NCBI RefSeq assembly: GCF_000299335.2
Contig: NZ_CP004387.1
Coordinates: 1,054,001 to 1,118,000, forward strand
Direction: 5' to 3'
DNA length: 64,000 bases
Source of the DNA: Isoalcanivorax pacificus W11-5
GTDB taxonomy: Bacteria > Pseudomonadota > Gammaproteobacteria > Pseudomonadales > Alcanivoracaceae
This document shows, piece after piece, positions 19,359 to 30,400 of the stretch (position 1 is its first letter; each line of letters begins with the position of its first letter). Made by a program: the position numbers and the translations under genes. The notes under the pieces were generated by a model. The model was not told where the DNA came from. It did no database searches and saw nothing but the letters and a program-made list of their open reading frames with translations.

Positions 19359-20117
19359 TCAGCGCAGCCCGCCGTCGGTATCGATGCAGCGGCCGGTAAA
19401 GTAGCTGTTCTCGAAGATGAACAGCACGCTCATGGCGATATGGTCCGGCTCGCCCAGGCGCTTGAGCGGCACTGCGCTGACCAGCCGCTCGCGGGCTTCC
19501 GGCTTCATCGCCGCGATCATGTCGGTGTTGATGGTGCCGGGCGCCACGGCGCCGGTGCGGATGTTGTAGCGCGCCAGTTCCTTTGCCCACACCTCGGCCA
19601 TGGCGGCCACGCCGGCCTTGGCGGCGGAGTAGTTGGTCTGGCCAAAGCTGCCGTGGCGGGCCAGCGAGGAGATATTGACGATCACGCCTTCGTCCACGCC
19701 CAGGCGGATCATGTGGGCGGCGGCCTCGCGGCCACACAGGAACACGCCGGTCAGGTTGACGTCGATCACCGCCTGCCACTGTTGCAGGCTCATGCTGCTG
19801 ACTTCGCCGTCCTTCGCCTTTACCAGCAGGCCGTCGCGGGTGATGCCGGCATTGTTGACCACGCCGTGCAGGGTGCCGAAATCGGCCACCACGTCATTGA
19901 ACAGCTTCACCACGTCGTCCTCTTTGGCGACGTTGGCCAGGTAGGCCCGGCCATCGCCGCCGGCGGCCTTGCACTGGGCCACGGTCTCGTCCAGATCGGC
20001 CTGGTTCAGGTCCACGCAGGCCACTTTGGCACCCTTGCCGGCAAACAGCGTGGCAATGCCACGGCCCAGGCCACGGCCGGCACCGGTGACCACGACAACC
20101 CGGTCATTCACGTTCAT
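19359..20117 (-). CDS. SDR-family oxidoreductase, FabG-like
   Basis: Classical short-chain dehydrogenase of 252 residues. The cofactor motif is TGAGRGLG at about 11–18, followed by NNAG (VVNNAGITRDGLL), the catalytic serine in VNISSLARHG and Y-x-x-x-K in YSAAK near 166–170. The C-terminus ends YFTGRCIDTDGGLR. The inserted segment VKAKDGEVSSMSLQQWQ resembles FabG-type 3-oxoacyl reductases more than steroid enzymes, but the exact substrate cannot be given. The alkyltransferase-like gene begins two bases after its stop. The gene diverges from groES. Confidence 0.85.
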   Translation of the reverse strand: MNVNDRVVVVTGAGRGLGRGIATLFAGKGAKVACVDLNQADLDETVAQCKAAGGDGRAYLANVAKEDDVVKLFNDVVADFGTLHGVVNNAGITRDGLLVKAKDGEVSSMSLQQWQAVIDVNLTGVFLCGREAAAHMIRLGVDEGVIVNISSLARHGSFGQTNYSAAKAGVAAMAEVWAKELARYNIRTGAVAPGTINTDMIAAMKPEARERLVSAVPLKRLGEPDHIAMSVLFIFENSYFTGRCIDTDGGLR

Positions 20118-20314
20118 GCAATGCTCCTTCTTCAGACAGGCAGTGGGGCGAAGTGCCGATTATGCGTGGGGCAGGCCGGGCCCGCCATGACCGGGGCGCG
20201 CACGCCCGGCAGCCCGCCCCGGACGGACTATCTTTGCGCCGGCCCTTGAAAAGCGCGGCCCTGATCCTCAACTCCCAGACCCGTCCGGGCCTTCCGGAAT
20301 GCTGGCCAGCGCTA

Positions 20315-20342
20315 TTGACTCGCGCGGCCGGGTTACTATGAT
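20315..20342 (+). promoter_or_regulatory. Sigma70 promoter of groES–groEL
   Basis: TTGACT at 20315–20320 and TATGAT at 20337–20342 are separated by 16 bases, an almost ideal vegetative promoter. The CIRCE element begins at the end of the -10 box, the usual arrangement for HrcA repression. A CTTGAAA at 20245–20251 could be a sigma32 -35 element, but I see no good matching -10. The rest of the 341-base gap upstream of groES holds no gene. Confidence 0.8.
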
Positions 20343-20368
20343 TGGCACTCTCGAAGAGAGAGTGCTAA
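20342..20368. promoter_or_regulatory. CIRCE operator (HrcA binding site)
   Basis: TTGGCACTC, nine spacer bases, then GAGTGCTAA. This matches the CIRCE consensus TTAGCACTC-N9-GAGTGCTAA with a single change in the left arm. It overlaps the transcription start of groES, implying HrcA-mediated heat-shock control. Confidence 0.93.
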
Positions 20369-20458
20369 CACTCGGGCGACGCGAGTGCCAGATCGGTGCC
20401 GCGCCGCCGGAACGCTGAAACCGCAAATTGCTTGGACCTCAACAGGAGAACAGAGGCA

Positions 20459-20749
20459 ATGAAAATCCGTCCTTTGCATGATCGCATCGTGGTACGCCGC
20501 GCTGAAGAAGAAACCAAAAGTGCGGGCGGCATCGTACTGCCCGGTTCGGCCGCTGAGAAACCGGCCCGTGGCGAAGTGCTGGCGGTGGGCAACGGCAAGA
20601 TCACCGACAGCGGTGATGTGCGCCCGCTGGACGTGAAAGTGGGTGACCAGGTGATCTTCGGCCAGTACGCCGGCAACACCGTCAAGCTCGACGGTGAAGA
20701 GCTGCTGGTGATGGGCGAAGGCGAAGTCCTGGCCGTTATCGAAGGCTGA
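20459..20749 (+). CDS. groES: Co-chaperonin GroES
   Basis: Heptameric lid of the GroEL chaperonin, 96 residues, normal length. The start is the ATG at 20459 ([18 protein letters not shown]), with AGGAGA upstream; 21 earlier in-frame codons are leader sequence after the CIRCE element. The mobile loop ([22 protein letters not shown]) and the end EVLAVIEG are typical. groEL follows after 56 bases in the same operon. Confidence 0.98.
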   Translation: MKIRPLHDRIVVRRAEEETKSAGGIVLPGSAAEKPARGEVLAVGNGKITDSGDVRPLDVKVGDQVIFGQYAGNTVKLDGEELLVMGEGEVLAVIEG

Positions 20750-20793
20750 TCCGGCCCGCCGGATTCACGCAACCACCCCGAATTCAGAATTGA

Positions 20794-22452
<1,659 letters not shown>

Positions 22453-22484
22453 GCCGTTCGTCCTCTGCGATCCAGGCAACACCT

Positions 22485-22519
22485 AAAAAGCCCCGCGATG
22501 AACATCGCGGGGCTTTTTT
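22485..22519 (+). terminator. Rho-independent terminator of groESL
   Basis: Stem AAAAAGCCCCGCGATG/CATCGCGGGGCTTTTTT with a two-base AA loop region and a run of six T. It lies 33 bases after the groEL stop. The remaining bases to 22702 hold nothing that I recognise. Confidence 0.95.
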
Positions 22520-22702
22520 GTGGTATCGCGGAAGGAGACAGTATCCCCGTCAAGCGCTTGAAGCCGGACGCGAGGCGCGCCCCAGGCCCGATCAGGCAGG
22601 ACGCCTGACGGCTATGCCGGTTTCCGGCGGCGCCTGGCGCGGCAGCCGGATTCCATCAGATCGATAATGTCCACGATGCGTTGCCCAGTCCGGATGACGA
22701 GG

Positions 22703-24415
22703 TTACTGGATGGCATAGATCGTCCCGCCGAGCGAACCGATGTACACCGTGCCGTCCGCCCCGATGGCCGGAGAGGATTCCACCGCCTCGCCGGTTGTCA
22801 CGGACCAGATCTCGCTGCCGTCGCTCGGATCCAGTGCGTAAAGTTGCTGGTCGGAGGAGGCGATATAGACGGTGCCATCCGCCCCGATGGCCGGGGAGGA
22901 TCTCAACAGATAGCCGGTTGTGAAGGACCAGATTTCGCTGCCATCGTCCGGGTTCAGCGCGTACACCTTCTTGTCGTACGAGCCGATATACACGGTACCG
23001 TCCGCCCCGATGGCCGGGGAGGATTCACCTACGGAGCCGGCCGTTGTAAAGGACCAGATTTCGCTGCCATCGTCCGGATTCAGTGCGTACACCTTCCCGT
23101 TGTACGACCCCACATACACGGTGCCGTCCGCCCCGACGGCCGGTGAGGAATGCACAGAGTCGCTGTTAAAAGACCAGCGCTCGCTGCCATCCTCCGGATT
23201 CAGCGCGTAGGTCTTGCCGTTGGTCGAGCCGATATACAGGGTGCCGTCGGCGCCCTGGGCCGGGGTGGAACGCACAGCGCTGTGGGTGGCGAAGGACCAG
23301 ATCTCGCTGCCATTGTCCGGGTTCAGCGCGTACACCGTCCCGTTGATCGAACCGACATACAGGGTGCCACCCGCTCCCAGGGCCAGGGAGAAGACCGCCG
23401 CCCCGATGCCGTGCGGCTGGGACCAGAGTTCGCTGCCGTCGTCTGGATCCAGTGCGTACACCGTGCCGTCGGATGACCCCGCATACACCGTGCCGTCCGC
23501 CCCGACGGCCAGTGAACCCCGCACCGCGCTGCCCGCCAGGAAGGACCAGATCTCGCTGCCATCGTCCGGGTCCAGCGCGTACACGTTTTTGTCGAGGGAG
23601 CCGATATACACGGTGCCATCCGGCCCGATGACCGGCGAGGCATACATAGGGCCGCCCGTTGTCACCGCCCAGCGCACGGTGCCTTCCCCAACCGTGGCGC
23701 CGGCGCTGGCACTGCGCCGGGTGTGGTGCCGGTCGCCGCCAAAGGCCGGCCAGGGAGAAATGCCCTGAAGCTGGAGATCCAGGCTCGCGCTGGCGGTGAG
23801 GTCGTTGCCATCCTTGACGGTCGAGGTGAGGCGGTAGATGCCGCTCATGGCGGCCGTCGACACCCAGCTCCACTCGGGGGCGGCCGGCTCGACGGAAAGC
23901 CCGCCCAGGTTGTAGTCATAGCTGAGCGGCTCGCCGTCCCGGTTGTAAGCGGTCACGGACACGCCCAGAAGGTCGCCCGGCGCCAGAGGCTCGTTGCCGG
24001 CCACGGACAAGGCTTCAATGGCCGGCCCGCGTGTTGCGAGCATGACCTGCGCTTCACGGGTGCGCACGCCGTCGCTGACCGTCACGCCCACCAGCGCCGT
24101 AGCCGCCTGCTCCTCCGGTGCCGTCAGCACCACCAGGTTGCTGCCGGAATCGGTGCCACCCCATCCCGCGGGAATATGCCAGCTGTAACTCAGCGGCTGG
24201 TCGGTGGGGCTGTACGCGGAGATAAACACCTGCGCCTGGCCACCGGGATGGATGGGTGAGCCCAGTACCGACAGATTGGCGATCACCGGGCCGGCCGGTT
24301 CGCCGGGTTCGCCCTGAGCCCCCGTGGCACCGTCGGAACCATTGCAGGCGGCGAGCGCGCTGGTCAGCCATAGCAGCATGAGTGCCAGGGTAATCCGTTT
24401 TGTTTCCGCGGCCAT
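22703..24415 (-). CDS. PQQ-like beta-propeller lipoprotein
   Basis: Predicted lipoprotein of 570 residues. The start is the ATG at 24415 behind GAGGGGG; the lipobox is LAAC with C24. Right after it is a short collagen-like stretch (GSDGATGAQGEPGEPAGP). Two Ig-like segments follow (about 45–135 and 140–240), then about eight repeats of the form DGTVYIGS..-..YALDPDDGSEIWSF from roughly 260 to the C-terminus, typical of PQQ-like or BamB-type eight-blade propellers. The last repeat is short (YAIQ), suggesting ring closure. No substrate or enzyme motif is evident. It is the last gene of the minus-strand surface-protein group but stands 406 bases from its upstream neighbour and may have its own promoter. 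Confidence 0.8.
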   Translation of the reverse strand: MAAETKRITLALMLLWLTSALAACNGSDGATGAQGEPGEPAGPVIANLSVLGSPIHPGGQAQVFISAYSPTDQPLSYSWHIPAGWGGTDSGSNLVVLTAPEEQAATALVGVTVSDGVRTREAQVMLATRGPAIEALSVAGNEPLAPGDLLGVSVTAYNRDGEPLSYDYNLGGLSVEPAAPEWSWVSTAAMSGIYRLTSTVKDGNDLTASASLDLQLQGISPWPAFGGDRHHTRRSASAGATVGEGTVRWAVTTGGPMYASPVIGPDGTVYIGSLDKNVYALDPDDGSEIWSFLAGSAVRGSLAVGADGTVYAGSSDGTVYALDPDDGSELWSQPHGIGAAVFSLALGAGGTLYVGSINGTVYALNPDNGSEIWSFATHSAVRSTPAQGADGTLYIGSTNGKTYALNPEDGSERWSFNSDSVHSSPAVGADGTVYVGSYNGKVYALNPDDGSEIWSFTTAGSVGESSPAIGADGTVYIGSYDKKVYALNPDDGSEIWSFTTGYLLRSSPAIGADGTVYIASSDQQLYALDPSDGSEIWSVTTGEAVESSPAIGADGTVYIGSLGGTIYAIQ

Positions 24416-24821
24416 TATTTTCCCCCTCGATGAATCTGGAATATTGTTATTGCGAACACTGCCGACGCGGCAAAGAGACAGCCATGCCCCGGCTTCAGGC
24501 ACTGTTCACATCAGTCATGGACTTCGATTTACAGTCGTTGCGACGCTCTGTAAGAATCCACCGCGCTTCTGTGACGAATGATACAAGAAAGAAGCGTTCC
24601 CTGATCAACCGCCAATAGACAATACATGGCATCCCGAGAAACATTTCTGGGCTGTGCAGCGCCCTCCCATCGATTGGGCGAGGCAGGCGGGTATGCCGCT
24701 GGTCGCCAGCAAGCGTGCCCGGCGGGGCGGTGCAAGGCGGGAGAAAAAAGGGCCGGGATAACCGGCAACGCCCCTCATTGGCCGGATTTTCACCCGGCCC
24801 TGAACGGGCCGGGTGAAAGGT
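24416..24821. other. Gene-free spacer with a 13-bp hairpin
   Basis: No gene is supported in this 406-base gap. At 24788–24817 there is a hairpin with arms TTTCACCCGGCCC and GGGCCGGGTGAAA around the loop TGAAC, just after the stop of the minus-strand sulfatase; it has no clear T-run beyond the stem but could end that transcript. Any promoter for the propeller lipoprotein should lie in the AT-richer part, 24420–24610. Confidence 0.55.
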
Positions 24822-27194
24822 TCAGGCTTCCGGTGGTGTACAAATCCGGCCGAGGTTGGCTTCGATAATGTAGCGATCGTTCTCGTCGGTTTTGCCATCG
24901 TGATTGAAGTCATACCAGGTGGATTGTGCGTAGTGCTCAGTCGGATGCCTGTTCAGTTCGCTTAATTCCTCCCAGTTGGCCAGGTCGGTTTCATCCACTT
25001 TGAAATCACGGTTGCCGTCGCCGGGACAGCCATTGATGTCATCCGTGTCGTAGTTGTAATTGTAGGCCGCCACGGCATCGCGCTTGTCCATTTCCTGCTT
25101 GAGCTGGATGTACGCAGCCTGAGCCTCGGTGTCCAGTTGGCCAAAGCCAACGGGGTCGGAGATATCCAGCGGTGCTTCACCAATCAGCAGTTCATCTCCT
25201 TCCCTGTCAATGACAGGGTTGGGGGTGGCGAGCATGTTGATCTGATAGAACTCGTCCATATTGGTGTTCACGCCGGTATATGCGGAGTTCACCGGATTCT
25301 CCAGGTCTTCCGTATAGGTTCTGCGATTCATGCGCACCAGTTTGTACGTGCCGTCGCTGGCGGCCTTGGAGGAATCCGGCAGTACCTTGGTCGCGTCAGC
25401 GGGGTTCAGCGCCTGGAGATAGGACATGACCTGACCGCAATGTGCAAAGCCGTCTTCCGGCACGCCTGGCAGCCCTGAGCCTTCGCCATACCAGACGCCG
25501 CTTTGATCGTCGCACAGTGCCTTGTTCGGGAAGATGACAAAACAGGTATCCGCCGCTTCCACCACACACGGCTGCGGCACGATACCGGCTTCTGGGTTGA
25601 CGAAGTTGGTGCCCATTTCGCTGAAGTTGATCTCACGGACGGCCTCCGCCGCCGGGTCGGTCAGGTAGGCCAGCATTGGCTGACCATCCAGTGGGCGCTG
25701 GGCGGAAATGTGGGCGTCGATGCCGGCCCCGGCGATGTCGGCAAACAGGCGGTACAGGTCGGGCGAACTCACTTGATACGGCACTTCACGGCCAGGCTCG
25801 CTGACGATGGCTCCCGCCACCAGCAGCGGCACATTGACGCCGGTCTGGTACGGCGAGCCTTTGGCGCGGGTCATGTCGAACTGGCCGGGCGCGGTGATTT
25901 TCACGCTGTTGACGTAGGTGCCGTTGTCGCCCGTGATGACCACCACGGTGTTGCTGTCCGGGTTGTAGGCCAGGGTGCCGTCTTCAGCGCGGGTGGCCAG
26001 GCCGGTTTCCACCAGCAGGCGGCCGATTTCCTTGTCCATCGCTTCAAGCATCAGGTTGGTGATCAGGCGGTCATCAACCATGCTTGTGATGGCCCCCGGT
26101 ACGCCTTCAATTTCACTGCTGGCTGGCGAGCAAACCAGCGGGTCGTTGCGGCCGGGAGTGTCTTCGGCAATCAGCGCTTTGGGCGGCAGTTGCAATGGTG
26201 CGTGAACCGCCGAGTAGCCCAGCGACAGCATCCAGGGTTTGTCTCCGGACTGGGCGTTCACCCATTCGATGGCACGGTCGGTTTCCAGCGTGCTGCGATA
26301 ACCGCGTGCCGAGGCATCGGTCGCCAGCACTTCGCCCGCGTTGCCGTCGGCATCGCTCCAGACGAACTTGCCGGTGTAGTAGCCGTTCTGGGCTTCAAAG
26401 TCGATGTGCTCGGGTGTCGTGGCCTGACAGATCTGGCCGGGATCAAAAATGCCGCCCTGTTCCATGCAGGTGCGGCCGGGGGCGGTGTCATCCGGTTCGG
26501 ACACGCTGAGATCGGTGCAGGTGTTGTCCACGAAATAACAGGCGCCACTGTCCGCGCCATTTTCGAAGCTGGCGCGCGGAACAAAACCGCACTGATACGG
26601 GCCTTCGGCCACATCGTCGCCCCAGGTCTTGAGGCCGGCGCGGGTATCGATCGGGTACGGCGCGCCGTCGAGATAGCCGTCGAAGTGATCGAAACCCAGC
26701 TTCCACATGGTTTGCAGGCCGTAGGGCAGGTTCGCCGAGGTGCCGAGGTTGGTGCCGGTCAGGTGCATTTTGCCGATCATGGCGCTGGTGTAGCCGGCGG
26801 TTTTCAGCAGCTTGGGCAGTGTCATCTCATACGGCGAGATTTCCGAGTTGGCCAGGTCGGTTTGCACCACGGCGTTCAGGATATTGGTGCTGGACGGATA
26901 GCGGCCAGTGAAATAGGTGGCACGTGTCGGCGTGCAGGTGGGCATCGCCCACGCATTGCGGAACTTCAGGCCCTCGTCGGCAATTGTCTGGAGGTTGGGC
27001 GTCTGTGGCGGCACGGCGCCACCGTAGCCGTAAAAATCGAACTGATCGACACCGACGTCATCGATCACGATGAACAGGATGTTCGGCGGTGTGGGCGCGT
27101 CCGGCGGGTTGCTTTTGCCGGAGCTGGAGCCTCCACACCCGGCGATGGTGGCCAGGCACAGGCCGGCCAGTATGCTGTGGCAGGTTTTCATCAT
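24822..27194 (-). CDS. Lipoprotein sulfatase with dockerin-like C-terminus (copy A)
   Basis: Predicted type I sulfatase of 790 residues anchored as a lipoprotein (lipobox LATIAGC, C20). The formylglycine motif C87-T-P-T-R91 in PTCTPTRATYFTGRYP, metal-site aspartates D45–D46 (FIVIDDVG), a histidine in IGKMHLTG and ITGDNGTYVNS are visible. The last 70 residues contain two EF-hand-like calcium loops (PGDGNRDFKVDETDL and YDFNHDGKTDENDRY) resembling a dockerin type I module. Large inserts rich in cysteine lie between core motifs. The ATG at 27194 follows AGAGGGGG. It is probably surface or periplasmic and would need an FGE-type maturase from elsewhere. The sulfated substrate is unknown. Confidence 0.85.
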   Translation of the reverse strand: MMKTCHSILAGLCLATIAGCGGSSSGKSNPPDAPTPPNILFIVIDDVGVDQFDFYGYGGAVPPQTPNLQTIADEGLKFRNAWAMPTCTPTRATYFTGRYPSSTNILNAVVQTDLANSEISPYEMTLPKLLKTAGYTSAMIGKMHLTGTNLGTSANLPYGLQTMWKLGFDHFDGYLDGAPYPIDTRAGLKTWGDDVAEGPYQCGFVPRASFENGADSGACYFVDNTCTDLSVSEPDDTAPGRTCMEQGGIFDPGQICQATTPEHIDFEAQNGYYTGKFVWSDADGNAGEVLATDASARGYRSTLETDRAIEWVNAQSGDKPWMLSLGYSAVHAPLQLPPKALIAEDTPGRNDPLVCSPASSEIEGVPGAITSMVDDRLITNLMLEAMDKEIGRLLVETGLATRAEDGTLAYNPDSNTVVVITGDNGTYVNSVKITAPGQFDMTRAKGSPYQTGVNVPLLVAGAIVSEPGREVPYQVSSPDLYRLFADIAGAGIDAHISAQRPLDGQPMLAYLTDPAAEAVREINFSEMGTNFVNPEAGIVPQPCVVEAADTCFVIFPNKALCDDQSGVWYGEGSGLPGVPEDGFAHCGQVMSYLQALNPADATKVLPDSSKAASDGTYKLVRMNRRTYTEDLENPVNSAYTGVNTNMDEFYQINMLATPNPVIDREGDELLIGEAPLDISDPVGFGQLDTEAQAAYIQLKQEMDKRDAVAAYNYNYDTDDINGCPGDGNRDFKVDETDLANWEELSELNRHPTEHYAQSTWYDFNHDGKTDENDRYIIEANLGRICTPPEA

Positions 27195-27257
27195 GAATAT
27201 CCCCCTCTTGTGATGTGTTGTCTCGCAATGTTCCGGTTTGCGAGTGCACAGGTTTTT

Positions 27258-28046
27258 TCAGAAGCGATAGTGAATGCCGACGGTCATCAGGTGATATATC
27301 TGGCGCGCCATGTCGAGCCGCCAGCGGTCTGTTGGCTGATGCTCGCCGGGGTAATCGGTAGCACCGAAGGTGTAGCGTGTTGCATCGATTGTCAGGTAGC
27401 GGTATTCGGTCAGCAGATGCAGGTTCGCGCCCAGTTTTATGTTCAGGCCCGCACGGAGTTGCAGGGCGAGCGCCGTGTCCGAGGCATCCGGGTCACTGTT
27501 GAAATGATTGATACCCGGCTCCCCTGGGTTGGCGGAATCCGCGCCCCGGATGGAAACAAATGCGGCACCGGCACCCACGCCGAGCACGGGAAAAATGCTC
27601 TCGGCCCAGGGCGTGCGGAAGGTCAGGACGGCGTTGCCCATCAGTAACCCGGCCCGCGTCGGCACGGTGACGTATTGCGTGCCCAGAAACGCGGGATGCA
27701 CCGGCATGTTGCCGGTGGGGCTGTGCTTGTCGATGTAAATCCCTTCCAGTTCCAGCGCGGGCGTGATGCCCCACGGTGATTGCGCTGTCTGCCACGGGGC
27801 GAAATCGTAGCCGAGCTGAAGGCTGCCGAGATGCACACGCGTGCGATGTTCTGTGGGGCCTTCGGCGTCAATGGGCAGCTTGCCAGGTCCCAAATGCACG
27901 GCGCCGCGTTGCCGCAGGTCTGTTGCCATGACATCCCCGGCGCCGGCAGTGGCACCGAGATAAAAACCGTGCCCGGCGCTGGCACCGGGTGCGGTGGCCA
28001 GCGCGCACAGGCAAAGGGCGGTGCTTGTGGTGATTTTTCCGTTCAT
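27258..28046 (-). CDS. Outer-membrane beta-barrel protein
   Basis: Predicted small outer-membrane barrel of 262 residues with a signal peptide ending near GASAG. It has alternating hydrophobic strands (FYLGATAGAG, LGSLQLGYDF, ALELEGIYI, LRAGLNIKLGANLHLLTEYRYL) and ends MTVGIHYRF with a terminal phenylalanine, the usual signal for BAM-dependent insertion. No family-defining motif beyond the OmpA/OmpW-like small-barrel pattern was seen. It lies between the two sulfatase genes (95 and 63 bases), so it may pass or bind the product or substrate of these enzymes. Confidence 0.75.
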   Translation of the reverse strand: MNGKITTSTALCLCALATAPGASAGHGFYLGATAGAGDVMATDLRQRGAVHLGPGKLPIDAEGPTEHRTRVHLGSLQLGYDFAPWQTAQSPWGITPALELEGIYIDKHSPTGNMPVHPAFLGTQYVTVPTRAGLLMGNAVLTFRTPWAESIFPVLGVGAGAAFVSIRGADSANPGEPGINHFNSDPDASDTALALQLRAGLNIKLGANLHLLTEYRYLTIDATRYTFGATDYPGEHQPTDRWRLDMARQIYHLMTVGIHYRF

Positions 28047-28141
28047 CTTTTTTGTCTCTGTCCTTTATCCATGGCGGACAGTCACCCCGCCATTCCCGGC
28101 CGCACCATGTGTGTCCGGGGTGACGGGGCAAGGGCCGTTTT

Positions 28142-30400
28142 TTACCAGCAGGTGGTGCCCAGGTTGTCCTCGATCACCTGGAGATCCTGTTCATTGGTGG
28201 CGCCGTCGAGGTTGAAGTCGTAGGTGCTGGAGCCACTCCAGCCTTCGGTCACAGTGATGCGTTCGAACTCGTCCAGGTCGGTCTGATTGACCGCGCCATC
28301 GTCATTGCCGTCACCGGGGCAGGCGTGTTGTGAATCCAGTATCGCGGCCAGTTCCGCCCGAAGCTGTGTCAGGTTTTGCTCTTGTGCTGGTGTCAGCGCG
28401 CCTTCGCCATCCGCGAGCAGATCGCTGTCTGCCCGGTCCAGCAGGGGGGCTTCTGCGTCCTGGTTGATTTCATAAAGCTCTTCGGTGTTGACTGTGACGC
28501 CGGTGTCGGACGCGATGTCGTAGTCGGTGATTTCGTTGCGCACCAGTTTGTAGTGCTCGTTGCGCACCGCGACGGCGTAGGTGGTGGCGATTTCTTTTTT
28601 ATCGCTTGAGTAATTGTCCGGATCGAGTTGATGCAGTGCCTGGTTGATCTGCCAGCACATTTCCAGCCCTTCTTCCGGGCTGAAGCCCAGGTTGCTGATA
28701 GCCGCCACGGCATTGCTGTCGTCAGCGCCCTGGCCCCACCAGACACCGCCATTGTCCTCGCACACGCCTTTGTTGACCGGAGTGTGGGAGCAGAGATTGC
28801 CGATGGCGCACGGGCCGTTGCGGCCGCCGTCTTTCTGCAGGTTCAGGCCACCCTGGGTGAAGTTGAACTGACGCAGGCTTTCCTGTTCGGGATTGAGCAG
28901 GTAGGGCAGCAGCGGTTCGGCATCCAGCACGCGCGGCACGGCGGCGGACATGTCGATGCCCGCGGTTTCGCCGAGAAGATGGAAAATATCCGCCATGTTG
29001 ACCATGGCTTCCACCGAGCGGCCCGGTTCGCTGACCATCGGGCCGGCGATGATCAGCGGCACCCAGACGCCGGTCTGATAGGCCGTGCTCTTGGCGCGGG
29101 TCGGATCAAACGGCAGCTTGACGGCGTTGCCGAGGGTGCCGTTGTCGCCCACGATAATCACCAGCGTGTTGCTGTCCGGGTTGTAGTTCAGGGTGCCGTC
29201 TTCAGCGCGGGTGGCCAGCCCGGTTTCCACCATCAGGCGGCCGAATTCGGTGTCCATCGCTTCGGTCATCTGGTCCTGAATCACGCGGCCATGCAGTGAG
29301 CTGGTGCAGTCCAGAATGTTGCCGGACAGGTTGGGCGTGATCGGTGTCAGCTCCATCGGCGCCTGTTGCCACGGGGTGTGGGCGCTGGAATAACTGACCG
29401 TGGCCATCCAGGGCGTGCTGTCGTCGCGTGAGGTGATCCAGTCGATGGCGGCATTGGTTTCGATGGTGGTGCGGTAGCCGCGTGCGCGCGGATCGGTGAG
29501 CGGTACGTCTTCGCGCGCGCCGTTCTCGATGATGACCAGCGGTGACACGTAGTAGGCATTCTGTTTTTCAAAATCGAGCGTGACGTCATTAGGTAGCGGG
29601 TCGTCGCAGGTCTGGTAGCCGCTCAGGCCGTCGTGATCTTCCGGCACATCAAAGCCGCGCACAAAAATACCGCCCCGGCTCAGGCATAGCAGGCCGCTGC
29701 CATCCCCGGTCAAGTCCGGTGCGCTCATGTCCTGGCAGGTGCCGTCGGGGTAGTAGCAGGCGCCCGCCAGATGATGCGGATAGAAACCGCATGACCAGCG
29801 GCCTTCGTCGTAAACGCCGCCTGCGGTGGTATCGATGGAGGCCGGCAGGCCCTCGATCCAGCCGTAGAAATAATCCCAGCCCAGTTGTGCCGGTGTGTCG
29901 CTGCCCGCCATGTTGTTGTCCGGGCCGGCCAGATGGAATTTGCCGAACATCGCGTTTTCATAACCGGCCTGTTTCAGCAGTTTCGGCGCGGTGATTTCGT
30001 ATTCGGAAAGCTGCGAGTTGGCCAGGTCATTGGGGCCAATGGCCTGATAGATGTTGTTGCGCTGCGGGTAGCGGCCGGTCAGCAGCACGGAACGGCCCGG
30101 CGAGCATTCCGGCATCGACCAGGTGTTGCGGAACTTCAGCCCCTGGCCGGCGATGGCATCGATGCTGGGCAGGGCCGGGCCGCGGTGGTCGCCGGTCAGC
30201 GGTGGCGGCAAAGGTGTTTCGACACCGCCGTAACCGAAGGAGGACATCTGGTCGATGCCCACATCGTCCATGATCACCAGCAGGATGTTCGGTTTCGGCG
30301 GTGGCGGTGTGCCGCCGCCCGAACCGGATGAACCGGAACCTCCGCAGCCACCGAGGGCCAGCAGTGGCAGGATGATGAATGACAGGCTATGCAGTTTCAT
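28142..30400 (-). CDS. Lipoprotein sulfatase with dockerin-like C-terminus (copy B)
   Basis: Second sulfatase of 752 residues, clearly homologous to copy A along its length (same PNILLVIMDDVGID start, same SNTLVIIVGDNGT, ETGLATRAEDGTLNYNPDSNT and SEPGR blocks). The lipobox is LGGC with C19, followed by a Gly/Ser and Pro-rich spacer. The formylglycine motif is C99-S-P-G-R103 in PECSPGRSVLLTGRYP. The C-terminus has the same two EF-hand-like loops (PGDGNDDGAVNQTDL and YDFNLDGATNEQDL). The ATG at 30400 follows GAGGGGGG and is 25 bases after the cytochrome stop. The pair probably arose by duplication and now differ enough to have separate substrates. Confidence 0.85.
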   Translation of the reverse strand: MKLHSLSFIILPLLALGGCGGSGSSGSGGGTPPPPKPNILLVIMDDVGIDQMSSFGYGGVETPLPPPLTGDHRGPALPSIDAIAGQGLKFRNTWSMPECSPGRSVLLTGRYPQRNNIYQAIGPNDLANSQLSEYEITAPKLLKQAGYENAMFGKFHLAGPDNNMAGSDTPAQLGWDYFYGWIEGLPASIDTTAGGVYDEGRWSCGFYPHHLAGACYYPDGTCQDMSAPDLTGDGSGLLCLSRGGIFVRGFDVPEDHDGLSGYQTCDDPLPNDVTLDFEKQNAYYVSPLVIIENGAREDVPLTDPRARGYRTTIETNAAIDWITSRDDSTPWMATVSYSSAHTPWQQAPMELTPITPNLSGNILDCTSSLHGRVIQDQMTEAMDTEFGRLMVETGLATRAEDGTLNYNPDSNTLVIIVGDNGTLGNAVKLPFDPTRAKSTAYQTGVWVPLIIAGPMVSEPGRSVEAMVNMADIFHLLGETAGIDMSAAVPRVLDAEPLLPYLLNPEQESLRQFNFTQGGLNLQKDGGRNGPCAIGNLCSHTPVNKGVCEDNGGVWWGQGADDSNAVAAISNLGFSPEEGLEMCWQINQALHQLDPDNYSSDKKEIATTYAVAVRNEHYKLVRNEITDYDIASDTGVTVNTEELYEINQDAEAPLLDRADSDLLADGEGALTPAQEQNLTQLRAELAAILDSQHACPGDGNDDGAVNQTDLDEFERITVTEGWSGSSTYDFNLDGATNEQDLQVIEDNLGTTCW

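Noticed and set aside
19357-19779. N-terminal extension of the alkyltransferase-like frame
   Set aside because: The upstream part is an Arg/Pro/Gly-rich shadow of the SDR gene; the family domain begins at the GTG at 19356.
20245-20275. Sigma32 promoter before groES
   Set aside because: CTTGAAA is present but no CCCCAT-like -10 lies at the right distance, while a good sigma70 promoter with CIRCE is just downstream.
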